A stretch of 34,834 bases of DNA from an uncultured Bacilli bacterium. GTDB taxonomy: Bacteria; Bacillota_I; Bacilli_A; RF39; UBA660. The stretch covers positions 1 to 34,834 of the forward strand of contig CANQLL010000008.1 of assembly GCA_947624705.1 (NCBI GenBank), written 5' to 3'. A program made the translations under genes and the position numbers. Under the pieces are notes generated by a model. The model did not search any database and was not told where the DNA came from. It saw only the letters and a list, made by a program, of their open reading frames with translations. This document shows, piece after piece, positions 16,517 through 25,075 of the stretch (positions are counted from its first letter, which is position 1; every line of letters starts with the position of its first letter).

Positions 16517-17371
16517 TTATCTTTTTTGTCTTTTAATTAATTTAGCCTGAATAACAATTCTTCCTCCTCGATTATTTTGACAAGTAGATAAAGTTAAGAA
16601 TTTATCATTAACATCTACTTCCGTTTTAATTGGAGCTATATTCCTTTTTTGCATAGTTTCAATCCATTTTTGTTTTTCTTCATTATTTGCAAAATTGGGT
16701 GTTATATAATAATTTTCACTTTTAATACTATAAATAGCAAAAATTTGAAAAATCATATTTTCTTTTAAAGTTGAAAGAAATATAACATAATTATCTTTAT
16801 TACTTTGCCAATAAGAAGTTAAAGTATTTCTTAAAGAACCAAACATAGTTCGATCTAATCTCGAATGGCCATAAATAATAGTATTATCACTTAATTTATT
16901 AACATCATTACGATAATCCATAAATAACCAACCCGCATTATTTTTGCTTTTATCAAAAGTATGATCTAAATAAAATGTATTATCCGTTGTTTGCACAACA
17001 GGTGAATTTATATTAGTATTATTTAAACGAATAAAAGCAACGGTATCTTCATTTTGTTTTTTTAAAGCAGAGAAGTCTACTTCATAAAAAGGAATCGCCG
17101 CATAGTAGTAATAATTACTTTTTTTATTTTGAGGAGGATTAACTAATTCTTTATTTTCATCATTATTATTAACCATAATGTTTTTTTGAATTTTTTGATT
17201 AATTTGTCGAATTTGGGAATTATCTTTTCCCCATTTAAATATAGTATATAGTGAGAAGAGAATAATACTAAGACACAATAAGCTTAAAATTATTTTTAAG
17301 GATTTCCTTTTATTATTCTTTTCTAAAGCTTGTGTCTTAAAAAACTCTTCGAAAGTCATATATTTTCGCAC
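16517..17371 (-). CDS. srtB: Class B sortase
   Basis: 284 residues from GTG at 17371, with GAGGTGA 6 bases ahead. N-terminal basic cytoplasmic tail, one membrane segment (26-45), then the sortase barrel. Catalytic triad: His169 in IIYGHSRLDRTMFGSL, Cys264 in TLSTC, Arg271 in GGRIVIQAK. The extra helix between strands (EEKQKWIETM) and the TLSTC motif place it in class B. Sortases cleave the sorting signal of exported proteins and join them to the peptide cross-bridge. The divergent gene 62 bases away encodes a protein with an NPETS motif, membrane segment and KK tail, a likely substrate. Confidence 0.92.
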   Translation of the reverse strand: MRKYMTFEEFFKTQALEKNNKRKSLKIILSLLCLSIILFSLYTIFKWGKDNSQIRQINQKIQKNIMVNNNDENKELVNPPQNKKSNYYYYAAIPFYEVDFSALKKQNEDTVAFIRLNNTNINSPVVQTTDNTFYLDHTFDKSKNNAGWLFMDYRNDVNKLSDNTIIYGHSRLDRTMFGSLRNTLTSYWQSNKDNYVIFLSTLKENMIFQIFAIYSIKSENYYITPNFANNEEKQKWIETMQKRNIAPIKTEVDVNDKFLTLSTCQNNRGGRIVIQAKLIKRQKR

Positions 17372-17433
17372 AAATAATCACCTCAAATATAAACTATGAC
17401 TAAAATATTTTATTATGAATAAAGGAGCTATTT

Positions 17434-18087
17434 ATGAAAAAAATAATATTTATCTCGTTTGCTTTTGTCATGATGCTCGTTTTAACTCCGGTTGTTTTAG
17501 CTGATAGTTATGGCAAAGTAACGGATATAACTAAAACTACCGGTGATTCCCTTACAACTGGTGAAGGTAGTATGGAGACCAAAGGTAATACGACAACTAT
17601 TAGATATTCAGCGGCGACTTTTAAAATGTTAGAGGAGGATAAAAGTGCTACAGATGGAGAAAGACCAGGACCTGCTGCTTGGATAGGGTTTGAAGTAACC
17701 GAACCAACCGATAAAAGTGATTCTAGTTTTAAAGTTACGACTCCCGATAATAAAACAACCCAAATAAAAAAGAACTCTTATAAAGATTATGTCGGAATAA
17801 CTCCTAACAATCTTAAAAAGGTTCTTCTTAATGGTACTGTACTAACTTATAAATATGCCTTTGATTGGGATGAAGATGATAGTGATGATCAATTTGTTAT
17901 CATTGAAATTGAACCAAAAGGCATAACCTTACTTCCAACTAGTGGCAATGACCCTGTTTGGTCACCAGCCATTGCCCAAGAAGTTTTAGATAATTTAAAT
18001 CCTGAAACTTCCGATATTAATATATTTTTACTCTTAGGTCTTATCGCGGCTGGAGGCATTGGCTTAGTTTATTTAAAAAAGGCATAA
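17434..18087 (+). CDS. Sortase B substrate-like surface protein with NPETS sorting signal
   Basis: 217 residues; ATG with AAAGGAGC upstream. Signal peptide MKKIIFISFAFVMMLVL then VVLADS (cleavage near residue 23). The mature part is about 165 residues, beta-rich, acidic and Thr-rich (WIGFEVTEPTDKSDSSFKV). The C terminus is NPETS (189-193), 18 hydrophobic residues, then KKA: a cell-wall sorting signal of the NPxT type, the kind recognised by class B sortases (S. aureus NPQTN). An LPTSG at about 158 is too far from the membrane segment to serve. It is divergent from the srtB gene, as the pair sits 62 bases apart. The mature domain's function is not known; an adhesin or haem/ligand-binding role is a guess only. 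Confidence 0.85.
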   Translation: MKKIIFISFAFVMMLVLTPVVLADSYGKVTDITKTTGDSLTTGEGSMETKGNTTTIRYSAATFKMLEEDKSATDGERPGPAAWIGFEVTEPTDKSDSSFKVTTPDNKTTQIKKNSYKDYVGITPNNLKKVLLNGTVLTYKYAFDWDEDDSDDQFVIIEIEPKGITLLPTSGNDPVWSPAIAQEVLDNLNPETSDINIFLLLGLIAAGGIGLVYLKKA

Positions 18088-18098
18088 TTGTCTTTTTT
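18079..18098 (+). terminator. Weak terminator over the stop codon of the NPETS protein gene
   Basis: AAGGCA (18079-18084) pairs with TGTCTT (18089-18094), 6 bp with one G-U, loop TAAT containing the stop codon, then TTTTTT. Short stem, so moderate confidence. Confidence 0.5.
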
Positions 18099-18918
18099 AT
18101 TTATCATAATCTTCTAAAAAACTTTGATATTTCCCATCTTTTTTAGTTCCTAAAACACAATTTAAATTAATATTATCTAAAGCTTTAAAAATATTATAAT
18201 CAATATCACTATAAATTTCTCTTAATTGATTAATTAATTTTTTAATTTCATACCGTTTACTAGCATTTTCAACTTCTTGCTTTTCCGTTACTTTACAAGC
18301 ACAATTTAAAAAAGTTAAATTATTAGTATTTTGCCAAGCTTTAATAGCTTTTTCTTTGACTAAATATAATGGTCTAATTAACTCTAAACCCGCAAAATTA
18401 TCACTATGTAATTTCGGCAACATCGTTTTAACTTCAGCTCCATAAAACATAGATAACAAAGTAGTTTCAATAACATCATCAAAATGATGACCTAAAGCAA
18501 TTTTATTACAGCCCATTTCTTTGGCTTCATTATATAGATAACCTCTTCGCATCCGGGCACAAAGATAACATGGACTCTTTTGAGCAATTTTACCAACTAC
18601 TTTAAAAATATCACTTTTAAATATTTTAATTGGTATATTTAAATCTTTTGCATTTTGTTTAATTAAATCAAGATTTTCTTTTTTATAGCCAGGATCCATC
18701 ACGACAAAATAAACTTCAAAATTTATTTTGCCGTGTTTTTTTATTTCTTGCATACATTTAGCTAGCAAAAATGAATCTTTACCCCCGCTTAAACAAACCA
18801 TAATTTTATCATTTTGGCAAATTAATTCATAATCGTTAACAGCTTTAATGAATTTACTCCATATTTCTTTTCGATATTTTTTGATAATACTTCTTTCTAT
18901 TTCTTGATATTTTTCCAC
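18097..18918 (-). CDS. TtcA-like PP-loop ATPase (tRNA 2-thiocytidine-type)
   Basis: 273 residues from GTG at 18918, with AGAGGT 8 bases ahead. PP-loop SGGKDS at 44-49 binds ATP. Cys117 and Cys120 (PCYLCARMRRG) and Cys206/Cys208 (NCAC) are placed like the three conserved cysteines of TtcA that bind a 4Fe-4S cluster; ALGHHFDDVIET near 141-152 is the usual second motif. TtcA thiolates C32 of certain tRNAs. The position of the last cysteines is slightly different from E. coli TtcA, so a related PP-loop tRNA thiolase is possible. It starts 12 bases downstream of the copper ATPase gene's stop and is likely co-transcribed with it; no functional link is obvious beyond shared metal/sulfur chemistry. 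Confidence 0.85.
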   Translation of the reverse strand: MEKYQEIERSIIKKYRKEIWSKFIKAVNDYELICQNDKIMVCLSGGKDSFLLAKCMQEIKKHGKINFEVYFVVMDPGYKKENLDLIKQNAKDLNIPIKIFKSDIFKVVGKIAQKSPCYLCARMRRGYLYNEAKEMGCNKIALGHHFDDVIETTLLSMFYGAEVKTMLPKLHSDNFAGLELIRPLYLVKEKAIKAWQNTNNLTFLNCACKVTEKQEVENASKRYEIKKLINQLREIYSDIDYNIFKALDNINLNCVLGTKKDGKYQSFLEDYDK

Positions 18919-18930
18919 TTTATATTACCT

Positions 18931-21105
18931 CTACTTTTTTAATCTTAAAGCATTAAATACAACGCATAAACTTGATAGCATCATAGCTCCACTGGCTATC
19001 ATTGGATTTAGATTTAAACCAAATTTTGTAAATAAACCCATAGCTAGAGGCAACATTAAAATGTTATAGAAAAAAGCCCAGAATAAATTTTGTTTAATAT
19101 TTCGTAAAGTTTTTTTACCGATTTTTAAAAAGGTTAAAATACTTTCAATGTTATCATTGGTTATGATAACATTTGATGAATTGGTGGCAATATCGGTACT
19201 ATTTTGAAAACTTAAACCAATATCAGCTGTCGTTAAAGAAGGCGCATCATTAATGCCATCACCGACCATTATTACTTTATGTCCTTTACTTTGTAATTCT
19301 TTAATAAATTTATTTTTATCTTTAGGCATAACTTCGGCTTTAATATTATCAATTCCGATTTCTTGTCCAATCATCTTCGCCGTTTGCTTATTATCACCGG
19401 TTAACATTATGACTTCTAAATTTAAGCTCTTTAATTGTGTGATTGTTTCCTTAACTTTTGGTTTAATATTATCTTTTACCCCAATTAAACCAATTACTTT
19501 TTTATTTTCAACAACATAAATAATACTATTACCTTTTGTCGTTAAAGTTTCTTCTTCTTTTAAATAATTATTTGCTATATTTTTTAATATTTTAGCATTA
19601 CCAATATTATATGTATTTTTATTAATCTTTGCTTTTAGACCAAGACCACTTATTTCTTGATAATCACTGACTTTTAATTTTTTATTTTGATATTTATAAA
19701 AAGCTTGAGCTATCGGATGAGCAGAGTTTTTTTCAATATTAGCTACAATATTTAATAATTCTTTATCTTGATATTGAGAAAAATTATAGACTTTACTCAC
19801 ACTTAATTTTCCATTAGTTAAAGTTCCAGTTTTATCAAAAACAATAGTGTCTATATCCGTTGCAATTTCTAATGTTTCACTCGTTTTTATAAAAATTCCC
19901 GCTTTAGCTGCCGAGCCGATAGAAATTACAACGGCTAAAGGTGTTGCTAACCCTAAAGCACAAGGACAAGCGACAACTAAAACAGTTACCATGTGAATTA
20001 AAGCTTGATTAAAGGAAAAACCAAAAACTAAATAACCAAGAAAAGTTAATAAAGCTAATAACATAATAATAGGAACAAAATATAAACTAACTTTATCAGC
20101 AATCTTAGAAATTGGCATTTTAGAATTACTGGCTTCTAAAACTAAATGGACCATTTCCGAAATTGTGGATTTAGGACCAATCCTTTCGGCTTTGTATTCA
20201 ACTACGCCATCATAATTTATCGACCCAGCCATTAATTTATCATTTTTAACTTTTTTAGCCGGTTTAGCCTCACCTGTAATAAATGATTCATCAAAATGAG
20301 CACTGCCCTTTAACACATAGCCATCCACAGCCACTTTCATACCTAGTTTTACTATTAAAGTATCACCTACTTTAACTTCATCAATCGTTATTTCTTTTTC
20401 TGTATTTTTTAATTTTAATAAAGCACTTTGGGGTGTAACTTGCACTAATTCTTGAATAGCTTCTTTAGTTTTCTCTTTACTATTTTTATCAATGTAACGA
20501 CCTAATTTTATAAATAGAATAATCATACAAACTGATTCAAAATATAAATTATGAACTAAATGATGATAACCTAAAAATATTAAAATTACATTTACTAAAC
20601 TATAAATAAAACTAACTAAAACACCTAAAGAAACCAATGTATCCATATTAGGGGCTTTATTGATTAAATTTTTAATACCTTTATGTAAGATATCTTTACC
20701 AAATATTAAATAAGGAATTGTCATAAGAAGTAAAAAACCAGCATAAATAATTGGATAACTTTGACTATCTAAATAAGATATAATTGGTAATTTTAACATA
20801 TGAGCCATACTTACATACATTATAGCAATTATTAAAATTCCGAAAATAATTAAATATTTTTTACTATTATCCTTTTTATTTTCTTCTTTTTCATCATATA
20901 TTCCCCCATATTGATAACCAGAATCATTTATATATTTTCTTAAAGTATCAATAGTAATATCATCTTCATAATGAATTAAAGCTTGGCCTAAAACTAAATT
21001 AACCGAGGCATCAATAACCCCTTTTTGTTTATTTAAATATTTTTCAACATGGCTAGAGCAACCCGCACAACTCATGCCATCTACTTTTAAAATAATTTTT
21101 TTCAT
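18931..21105 (-). CDS. copA: Copper-transporting P1B-type ATPase
   Basis: 724 residues; ATG with AGGAGGAG upstream. One N-terminal HMA domain with GMSCAGCSSH (Cys13, Cys16), then eight membrane segments. The metal site in the sixth is VACPCALGLATPLAV (CPC); the phosphorylation site is DKTGTLTNG, with TGES-like TGEAKPAKK in the actuator domain, SAHPIAQAF (the HP locus) and GDGINDAPSLTTADIG in the P domain. The C-terminal segment ends in NPMIASGAMMLSSLCVVFNALRL, with the M and S residues typical of Cu(I) pumps. It exports Cu+ (or Ag+) from the cytoplasm. No CopZ, CsoR or CopY gene lies alongside, which is unusual for a copper pump; TtcA-like gene follows within 12 bases. See promoter for a possible operator. 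Confidence 0.95.
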   Translation of the reverse strand: MKKIILKVDGMSCAGCSSHVEKYLNKQKGVIDASVNLVLGQALIHYEDDITIDTLRKYINDSGYQYGGIYDEKEENKKDNSKKYLIIFGILIIAIMYVSMAHMLKLPIISYLDSQSYPIIYAGFLLLMTIPYLIFGKDILHKGIKNLINKAPNMDTLVSLGVLVSFIYSLVNVILIFLGYHHLVHNLYFESVCMIILFIKLGRYIDKNSKEKTKEAIQELVQVTPQSALLKLKNTEKEITIDEVKVGDTLIVKLGMKVAVDGYVLKGSAHFDESFITGEAKPAKKVKNDKLMAGSINYDGVVEYKAERIGPKSTISEMVHLVLEASNSKMPISKIADKVSLYFVPIIMLLALLTFLGYLVFGFSFNQALIHMVTVLVVACPCALGLATPLAVVISIGSAAKAGIFIKTSETLEIATDIDTIVFDKTGTLTNGKLSVSKVYNFSQYQDKELLNIVANIEKNSAHPIAQAFYKYQNKKLKVSDYQEISGLGLKAKINKNTYNIGNAKILKNIANNYLKEEETLTTKGNSIIYVVENKKVIGLIGVKDNIKPKVKETITQLKSLNLEVIMLTGDNKQTAKMIGQEIGIDNIKAEVMPKDKNKFIKELQSKGHKVIMVGDGINDAPSLTTADIGLSFQNSTDIATNSSNVIITNDNIESILTFLKIGKKTLRNIKQNLFWAFFYNILMLPLAMGLFTKFGLNLNPMIASGAMMLSSLCVVFNALRLKK

Positions 21106-21125
21106 GTCTCCTCCTAATCTACTTT

Positions 21126-21153
21126 ATTATACAACTTTTCTAAATTTAGTAAA
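21126..21153 (-). promoter_or_regulatory. copA: Promoter of copA with a CTAAATTTAG palindrome
   Basis: Minus-strand -10 TATAAT (21126-21131) and -35 TTTACT (21148-21153), 16-base spacer, 20 bases ahead of the copA ATG. The 10-bp perfect palindrome CTAAATTTAG (21140-21149) overlaps the -35 side of the spacer. It does not match the CopY box (TACAnnTGTA) or the GC-rich CsoR site. Confidence 0.5.
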
Positions 21154-21215
21154 TTAAATTATTTGACCTTTTATTAATTTAAATTCTTTTAAAATAGTAA
21201 GGAGAGTTAATAATT

Positions 21216-23282
21216 TTACCTATTATGTTTTCTTAACTTTAATCCTAAATCAATACCTTCTTCAATATCTTTAGTATCCATATTACATCTATTTTTACAA
21301 TTTATTATAATATTTTTATCTTTATCCTTTATATTTTTATAATATGTTATTTTACCTAATTCATTTGATAATAGATTTATATAATTTTTTAATGAAGTTA
21401 AATACATTTTTCTAGCGGCGATTAATTTTAAGTTATTTAATGTATTATAGATATTATGATCTATATTATCCCATTTCTTATTTAAGATAAAATCTCCACC
21501 ACCTAATTTACAATTACAAATACCTAATTCTTTTTCTTCATCATATAATTTTATTAAAGTTGCTATCATAGCTTGATTAACTAAAGATTTATCTTTGTCG
21601 TTAAACAATTCAAATCTATAAGTAGGTTCTGGTATATAGTAACCCCATCCATAGTTAGTTGTTGCAATACATCTTGCTTGTTTTAAATATGGCGTAAGAT
21701 ATGCTTCTCTTTCTTTACCTTTTAAATATGAAATGGGTTTAATTACTTCTATATGTTTATTTCCTAATTCTTTTAAATTATCATATTCTTCTTTTATTTC
21801 ATTTTTCTTTGTTATAGGTTGTCCAATAAGTAATGTGTATGTATTTATACCATCTGATATAACATAGACTAATTCTGTATCGCCATAATTTATAAAATTA
21901 ACTTTCATTTTATCATAATTAATATTTATATTATTATTTTTTAAAATAGGAATTAATTCCTTAACTATAAAATTATCTGTAATTCTAAATTCTGTTGCTT
22001 TATCTTGATAATCATTAACTATATGATATAAAAAACCATTATCTGGTATACCTAAATTATCTTCACTTTCTTCACCTAAACTATATCTATCTGTTCCCGC
22101 TAAAAATCTATATTCTAAAGGACATTTAGTCATTAATGATAATTCTTTTTGCATAATCCTATACATTTCTTCATTCACTTTATTTAATATATCTAAGATA
22201 GGATTATTAATTTTTTCTTGCTTTTTAGACTTGTTATTTTTTTGATTTATTAATGATTCTAAAATTTTAGGATTAATATTTTTGTTTAAATTTAAATCAT
22301 TATTTAATCCTAATATACCTTCATCATGTAATTGTTTTAAGTCATATGCAAAACTATCTTCATTTTTAAAAAGAATACTAGGTTGTAATTCATTATGATT
22401 AGCATATATAGGATGTGAGCATAAAGGAATTAGATCCTGTTTTTCAGGAGCTATTTTATATAAATTATCATGTAATAAATCATCTTCTTCTAATTGCATG
22501 ACTGTATTGTATAAATATCTTCCAGAAGATACTAAAGAATTAAATTCAATTACATCAATTTGTTTTTTGTCATCTTTTTTGTATTCACCTAAATCCAAAA
22601 CATAACTTTTAGCAAAATTTGTCTTACTTAATTTTTTTACTATTTCTAAAGCTTTATCATAAATTACTTTATCTATTTTATGTAACATAGAAATAGTAAA
22701 TCTAGAAATATTTATTATATTACCATTATAAACATATATACGATATTCTTTTTTTCCTAAATCATCTTCTAAAATATTAAGTTTTTCACTTATTATAAAA
22801 TCTTCATTTTTATGTAATACGATTGTATTATAAAAAACGGAATTTTTATTTTTTAAATACTTTATATTAATACATTCACTATAATTTTTTTCTAAAGTTT
22901 TAAAAAAGAATTCTTCCCCAAATAAATTTTCTATATTTTCTAAAAATTTGTTATCTAAAAGTTGATAACCTTTAATTTTTAAAATTTTTCTTTCCGGTTT
23001 ATAATAATCAAGCCAATTAGTTACAATATCTTGTTTATCTAAATCGGCAGGAATAATTCCACCTTTTTCTTTTATTTTATCGATAAATTTTTCATTAGGT
23101 AATATACCAGATACCGGAAATATAATTTTATCTTTTATATTTATTATTTCATCATATTCATTTTTAAATGTTTCATCTTCAGGATCAAAAACACAATAAT
23201 TTTTATTTATTTTAGCATATATTTTTTCTGCGTCATTATGTTGTGTAACTCCCGTTTTATAATTATAAAAACAATATAACAT
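21216..23282 (-). CDS. Two-domain protein with an N-terminal ATP-grasp-like domain
   Basis: 688 residues from ATG at 23282; the GTG at 23291 lies inside the ribosome site GAGGTG, which is 8 bases ahead of this ATG. Residues about 110-290 look like ATP-grasp (R2K clade): FFKTLEKNYSEC, NTIVLHKNEDFIISEKLNI, EYRIYVYNGNIINISRF, VLDLGEY and IDVIEFNSLVSSGRYLY. The C-terminal half (about 360-640) is of unknown family, with TDRYSLGEESEDNLGIPDNGF, ELVYVISDGINTYTLLIGQPI, RFELFNDKDKSLVNQAMIA and LGGGDFIL, which may be a second catalytic domain. No signal peptide. ATP-grasp enzymes join a carboxylate to an amine or thiol; the R2K clade is known mainly from phage and conflict contexts. Isolated gene, so function stays open. 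Confidence 0.75.
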   Translation of the reverse strand: MLYCFYNYKTGVTQHNDAEKIYAKINKNYCVFDPEDETFKNEYDEIINIKDKIIFPVSGILPNEKFIDKIKEKGGIIPADLDKQDIVTNWLDYYKPERKILKIKGYQLLDNKFLENIENLFGEEFFFKTLEKNYSECINIKYLKNKNSVFYNTIVLHKNEDFIISEKLNILEDDLGKKEYRIYVYNGNIINISRFTISMLHKIDKVIYDKALEIVKKLSKTNFAKSYVLDLGEYKKDDKKQIDVIEFNSLVSSGRYLYNTVMQLEEDDLLHDNLYKIAPEKQDLIPLCSHPIYANHNELQPSILFKNEDSFAYDLKQLHDEGILGLNNDLNLNKNINPKILESLINQKNNKSKKQEKINNPILDILNKVNEEMYRIMQKELSLMTKCPLEYRFLAGTDRYSLGEESEDNLGIPDNGFLYHIVNDYQDKATEFRITDNFIVKELIPILKNNNININYDKMKVNFINYGDTELVYVISDGINTYTLLIGQPITKKNEIKEEYDNLKELGNKHIEVIKPISYLKGKEREAYLTPYLKQARCIATTNYGWGYYIPEPTYRFELFNDKDKSLVNQAMIATLIKLYDEEKELGICNCKLGGGDFILNKKWDNIDHNIYNTLNNLKLIAARKMYLTSLKNYINLLSNELGKITYYKNIKDKDKNIIINCKNRCNMDTKDIEEGIDLGLKLRKHNR

Positions 23283-23354
23283 AAAAATCACCTCAAGTAG
23301 GCTTTATTATAACAAAAATAATAGATATTTACTAGTTTTTTGCCCGTAATAATG

Positions 23355-23383
23355 TTGTCAAAAACGAGATTTTATGCTATTGT
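23355..23383 (+). promoter_or_regulatory. sigmaA-type promoter of ncRNA copy 2
   Basis: TTGTCA (23355-23360), exactly 17 bases, TATTGT (23378-23383). The position relative to the first hairpin matches that of copy 1's promoter (start near 23390). Confidence 0.7.
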
Positions 23384-23389
23384 GAATTT

Positions 23390-23502
23390 AGCCAAGAAAT
23401 TTGCATAAAATATTAAAGGAACATTCGATATTGCAAGTGTTGAGTGTTACCATAAATTTTGGTTCACCTAAATCATTGCTGAGTTAGGTGATTTTCTTTT
23501 AT
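23390..23502 (+). ncRNA. Putative small RNA, copy 2 of the two-copy family
   Basis: About 113 nt. Order of elements is as in copy 1: 5' hairpin GCCAA/TTTGC (23391-23395/23400-23404; one C-T mismatch), then TTGCATAAAATATT, then a 9-bp stem (23418-23426 with 23442-23451, bulged A at 23449) with a 15-nt loop, then the terminator TCACCTAA/TTAGGTGA (23464-23471/23484-23491) and TTTTCTTTTAT. Conserved blocks with copy 1 are GCnAAGAAA, TTGCATAAAATA and GGAACATT; in the second stem several positions change while pairing is kept. It lies between two minus-strand genes with no plus-strand reading frame. Confidence 0.6.
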
Positions 23503-23544
23503 ATTAAAACTTTAAAAAAGATAAATTGTTAAATCTACCTTTTT

Positions 23545-24975
23545 TCATCTTAAAGCCTGAATAATAATTGTTACTATGGGACTAGCAAAAGAAGATGTTG
23601 TTGCTAATTTTTCTATTTCCGGTGCATCTAGATAAATGTCATTTTTACCAGTATTGATAATTTCAAATACATCACCATCTGTAACATTAAATATTCCTTG
23701 AATATTAACAGTAGAAATAGGTTCAGCAAAATTCCAAATACTAGTACCAGCATAAACAGTCTCTTCATCTACTTTTTTAAAACCAATTGAAATTATATCC
23801 GTACTTGGATTAAAGTTTGTTTGACTTTTAACATAAGCTTGAATCATTATATCAATTCGATAAGTTCCCTCTCGGTTGAAAGTTAAAGTATTATCATTTA
23901 AAGTTATATTATCTAACATATCGTTAACTTTAACTTCAATCGGAATTCTTTGTTTTGTGGAAATTTGTAACCCTTGTTCAGGGATTTCTTCGCTCATAAG
24001 AGTACAAAAGTAAGCGCAGGGAATTTCAAGAGGACCAGGAGGACCTTGGGGTCCCGGTTCACCTTTTAATCCTTGGGGTCCCGTATCACCTTTTGGTCCT
24101 TGCGGACCGGCTGGACCCACTGGTCCGGGATCTCCTTTTTCCCCATTGCTACCATTAAACCCTCTGGGAATTACAAAGTCAAAACGATGATTAAGTCCGT
24201 CTTGATGATCAACTATTTTGGCAAAAGTGCTTGCATCACCAGTAGCAACAACTCCTAAACTAATTGTTTCACCCTCACCTTTATCACCTTTTGGTCCAGG
24301 TGGACCGGCTGGACCAGCTGGACCAGGATCCCCCTTGTCTCCTTTCCAACCCGTAGGACCAGGAGCTCCAGTTTCGCCTTTCTCACCGCGCTCCCCTTTT
24401 TCACCCGGTGGGCCTTGTGGACCGGGTGGACCTTGAATACCCATTGGCCCAGGTATACCTTGTTCTCCTTGTTCACCCTTTGGTCCCATTGGTCCTATAT
24501 CCCCAGGCTCACCTTTGTCTCCTTGGGGACCGATTTCGCCTTGGATACCCGGAATTCCTTGTTCGCCCGGTGGACCTTGTTCTCCTCTTGGTCCCTGAAT
24601 GCCTTGTTCCCCTTTTGGGCCAGTTTTTCCTTGTCTTCCTTGGGGTCCCCGGATATGACCAACATTAGACCAACTGGAACTTTCTTCAGACCAGACATAT
24701 AAATCATCACCAACTAAATAAGAGGCTCCCACATTTCCCACGGCATGATGAGCAATCATTTCTTCATAAGTAGGAAATGAACCTAAAATAGTTACACTGG
24801 TACCCGGATTACCTTTTGGACCCGTCGGACCAACCGGTCCCATTTCTCCTTTTTCCCCTCTTGGTCCAGTAGGACCAATTTGAACAGTTTGATTAGAACA
24901 ATTATAGCAACAATAACTTTGAGGTTGCTTCGCATTATTAACTTTCTTTAAAGCTCTTTGATAACTATCACTCAT
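23545..24975 (-). CDS. Collagen-like repeat protein with TNF/C1q-like C-terminal domain
   Basis: 476 residues from ATG at 24975; AAGGGTGAT lies just ahead of it, and the GTG at 24984 falls within that site. No signal peptide. A cysteine pair region near residue 22 ([11 protein letters not shown]), then a Gly-X-Y block (about 34-60, [17 protein letters not shown]), a globular interruption ([14 protein letters not shown] to DDLYVW), a long Gly-X-Y block (about 106-235), a second interruption ([15 protein letters not shown] to FDFVIPRGF), a third Gly-X-Y block, and a C-terminal about 155-residue beta-rich domain (ADILQ-like, [14 protein letters not shown]) of the trimerising C1q/TNF or BclA type. 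Such proteins occur in exosporium and phage tail fibres; here it is isolated, so the site is unknown. The collagen stretch is relatively GC-rich because of Gly/Pro codons. Confidence 0.85.
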   Translation of the reverse strand: MSDSYQRALKKVNNAKQPQSYCCYNCSNQTVQIGPTGPRGEKGEMGPVGPTGPKGNPGTSVTILGSFPTYEEMIAHHAVGNVGASYLVGDDLYVWSEESSSWSNVGHIRGPQGRQGKTGPKGEQGIQGPRGEQGPPGEQGIPGIQGEIGPQGDKGEPGDIGPMGPKGEQGEQGIPGPMGIQGPPGPQGPPGEKGERGEKGETGAPGPTGWKGDKGDPGPAGPAGPPGPKGDKGEGETISLGVVATGDASTFAKIVDHQDGLNHRFDFVIPRGFNGSNGEKGDPGPVGPAGPQGPKGDTGPQGLKGEPGPQGPPGPLEIPCAYFCTLMSEEIPEQGLQISTKQRIPIEVKVNDMLDNITLNDNTLTFNREGTYRIDIMIQAYVKSQTNFNPSTDIISIGFKKVDEETVYAGTSIWNFAEPISTVNIQGIFNVTDGDVFEIINTGKNDIYLDAPEIEKLATTSSFASPIVTIIIQALR

Positions 24976-25040
24976 ATTAATCACCCTTATTATAAAATAT
25001 GAGACAATAGCCTTTTTGGTTATTAATTCTTTCTAAGTAA

Positions 25041-25075
25041 AAAAACTAATAATTTTTTCGCAATTATTAGTTTTT
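25041..25075 (-). terminator. Terminator after metG
   Basis: AAAAACTAATAATT (25041-25054) and AATTATTAGTTTTT (25062-25075) form a 14-bp A/T-rich stem; a TTTTTTT tract follows on the minus strand. The stem overlaps the metG stop codon. Confidence 0.85.

Noticed and set aside
17905-17960. LPTSG as a sortase signal in the 217-residue surface protein
   Set aside because: It lies over 30 residues before the membrane segment, whereas NPETS lies directly ahead of it.
24218-24713. Plus- and minus-strand frames within the collagen-like gene
   Set aside because: They arise from Gly/Pro-rich triplet repeats read in other frames and have no ribosome sites.
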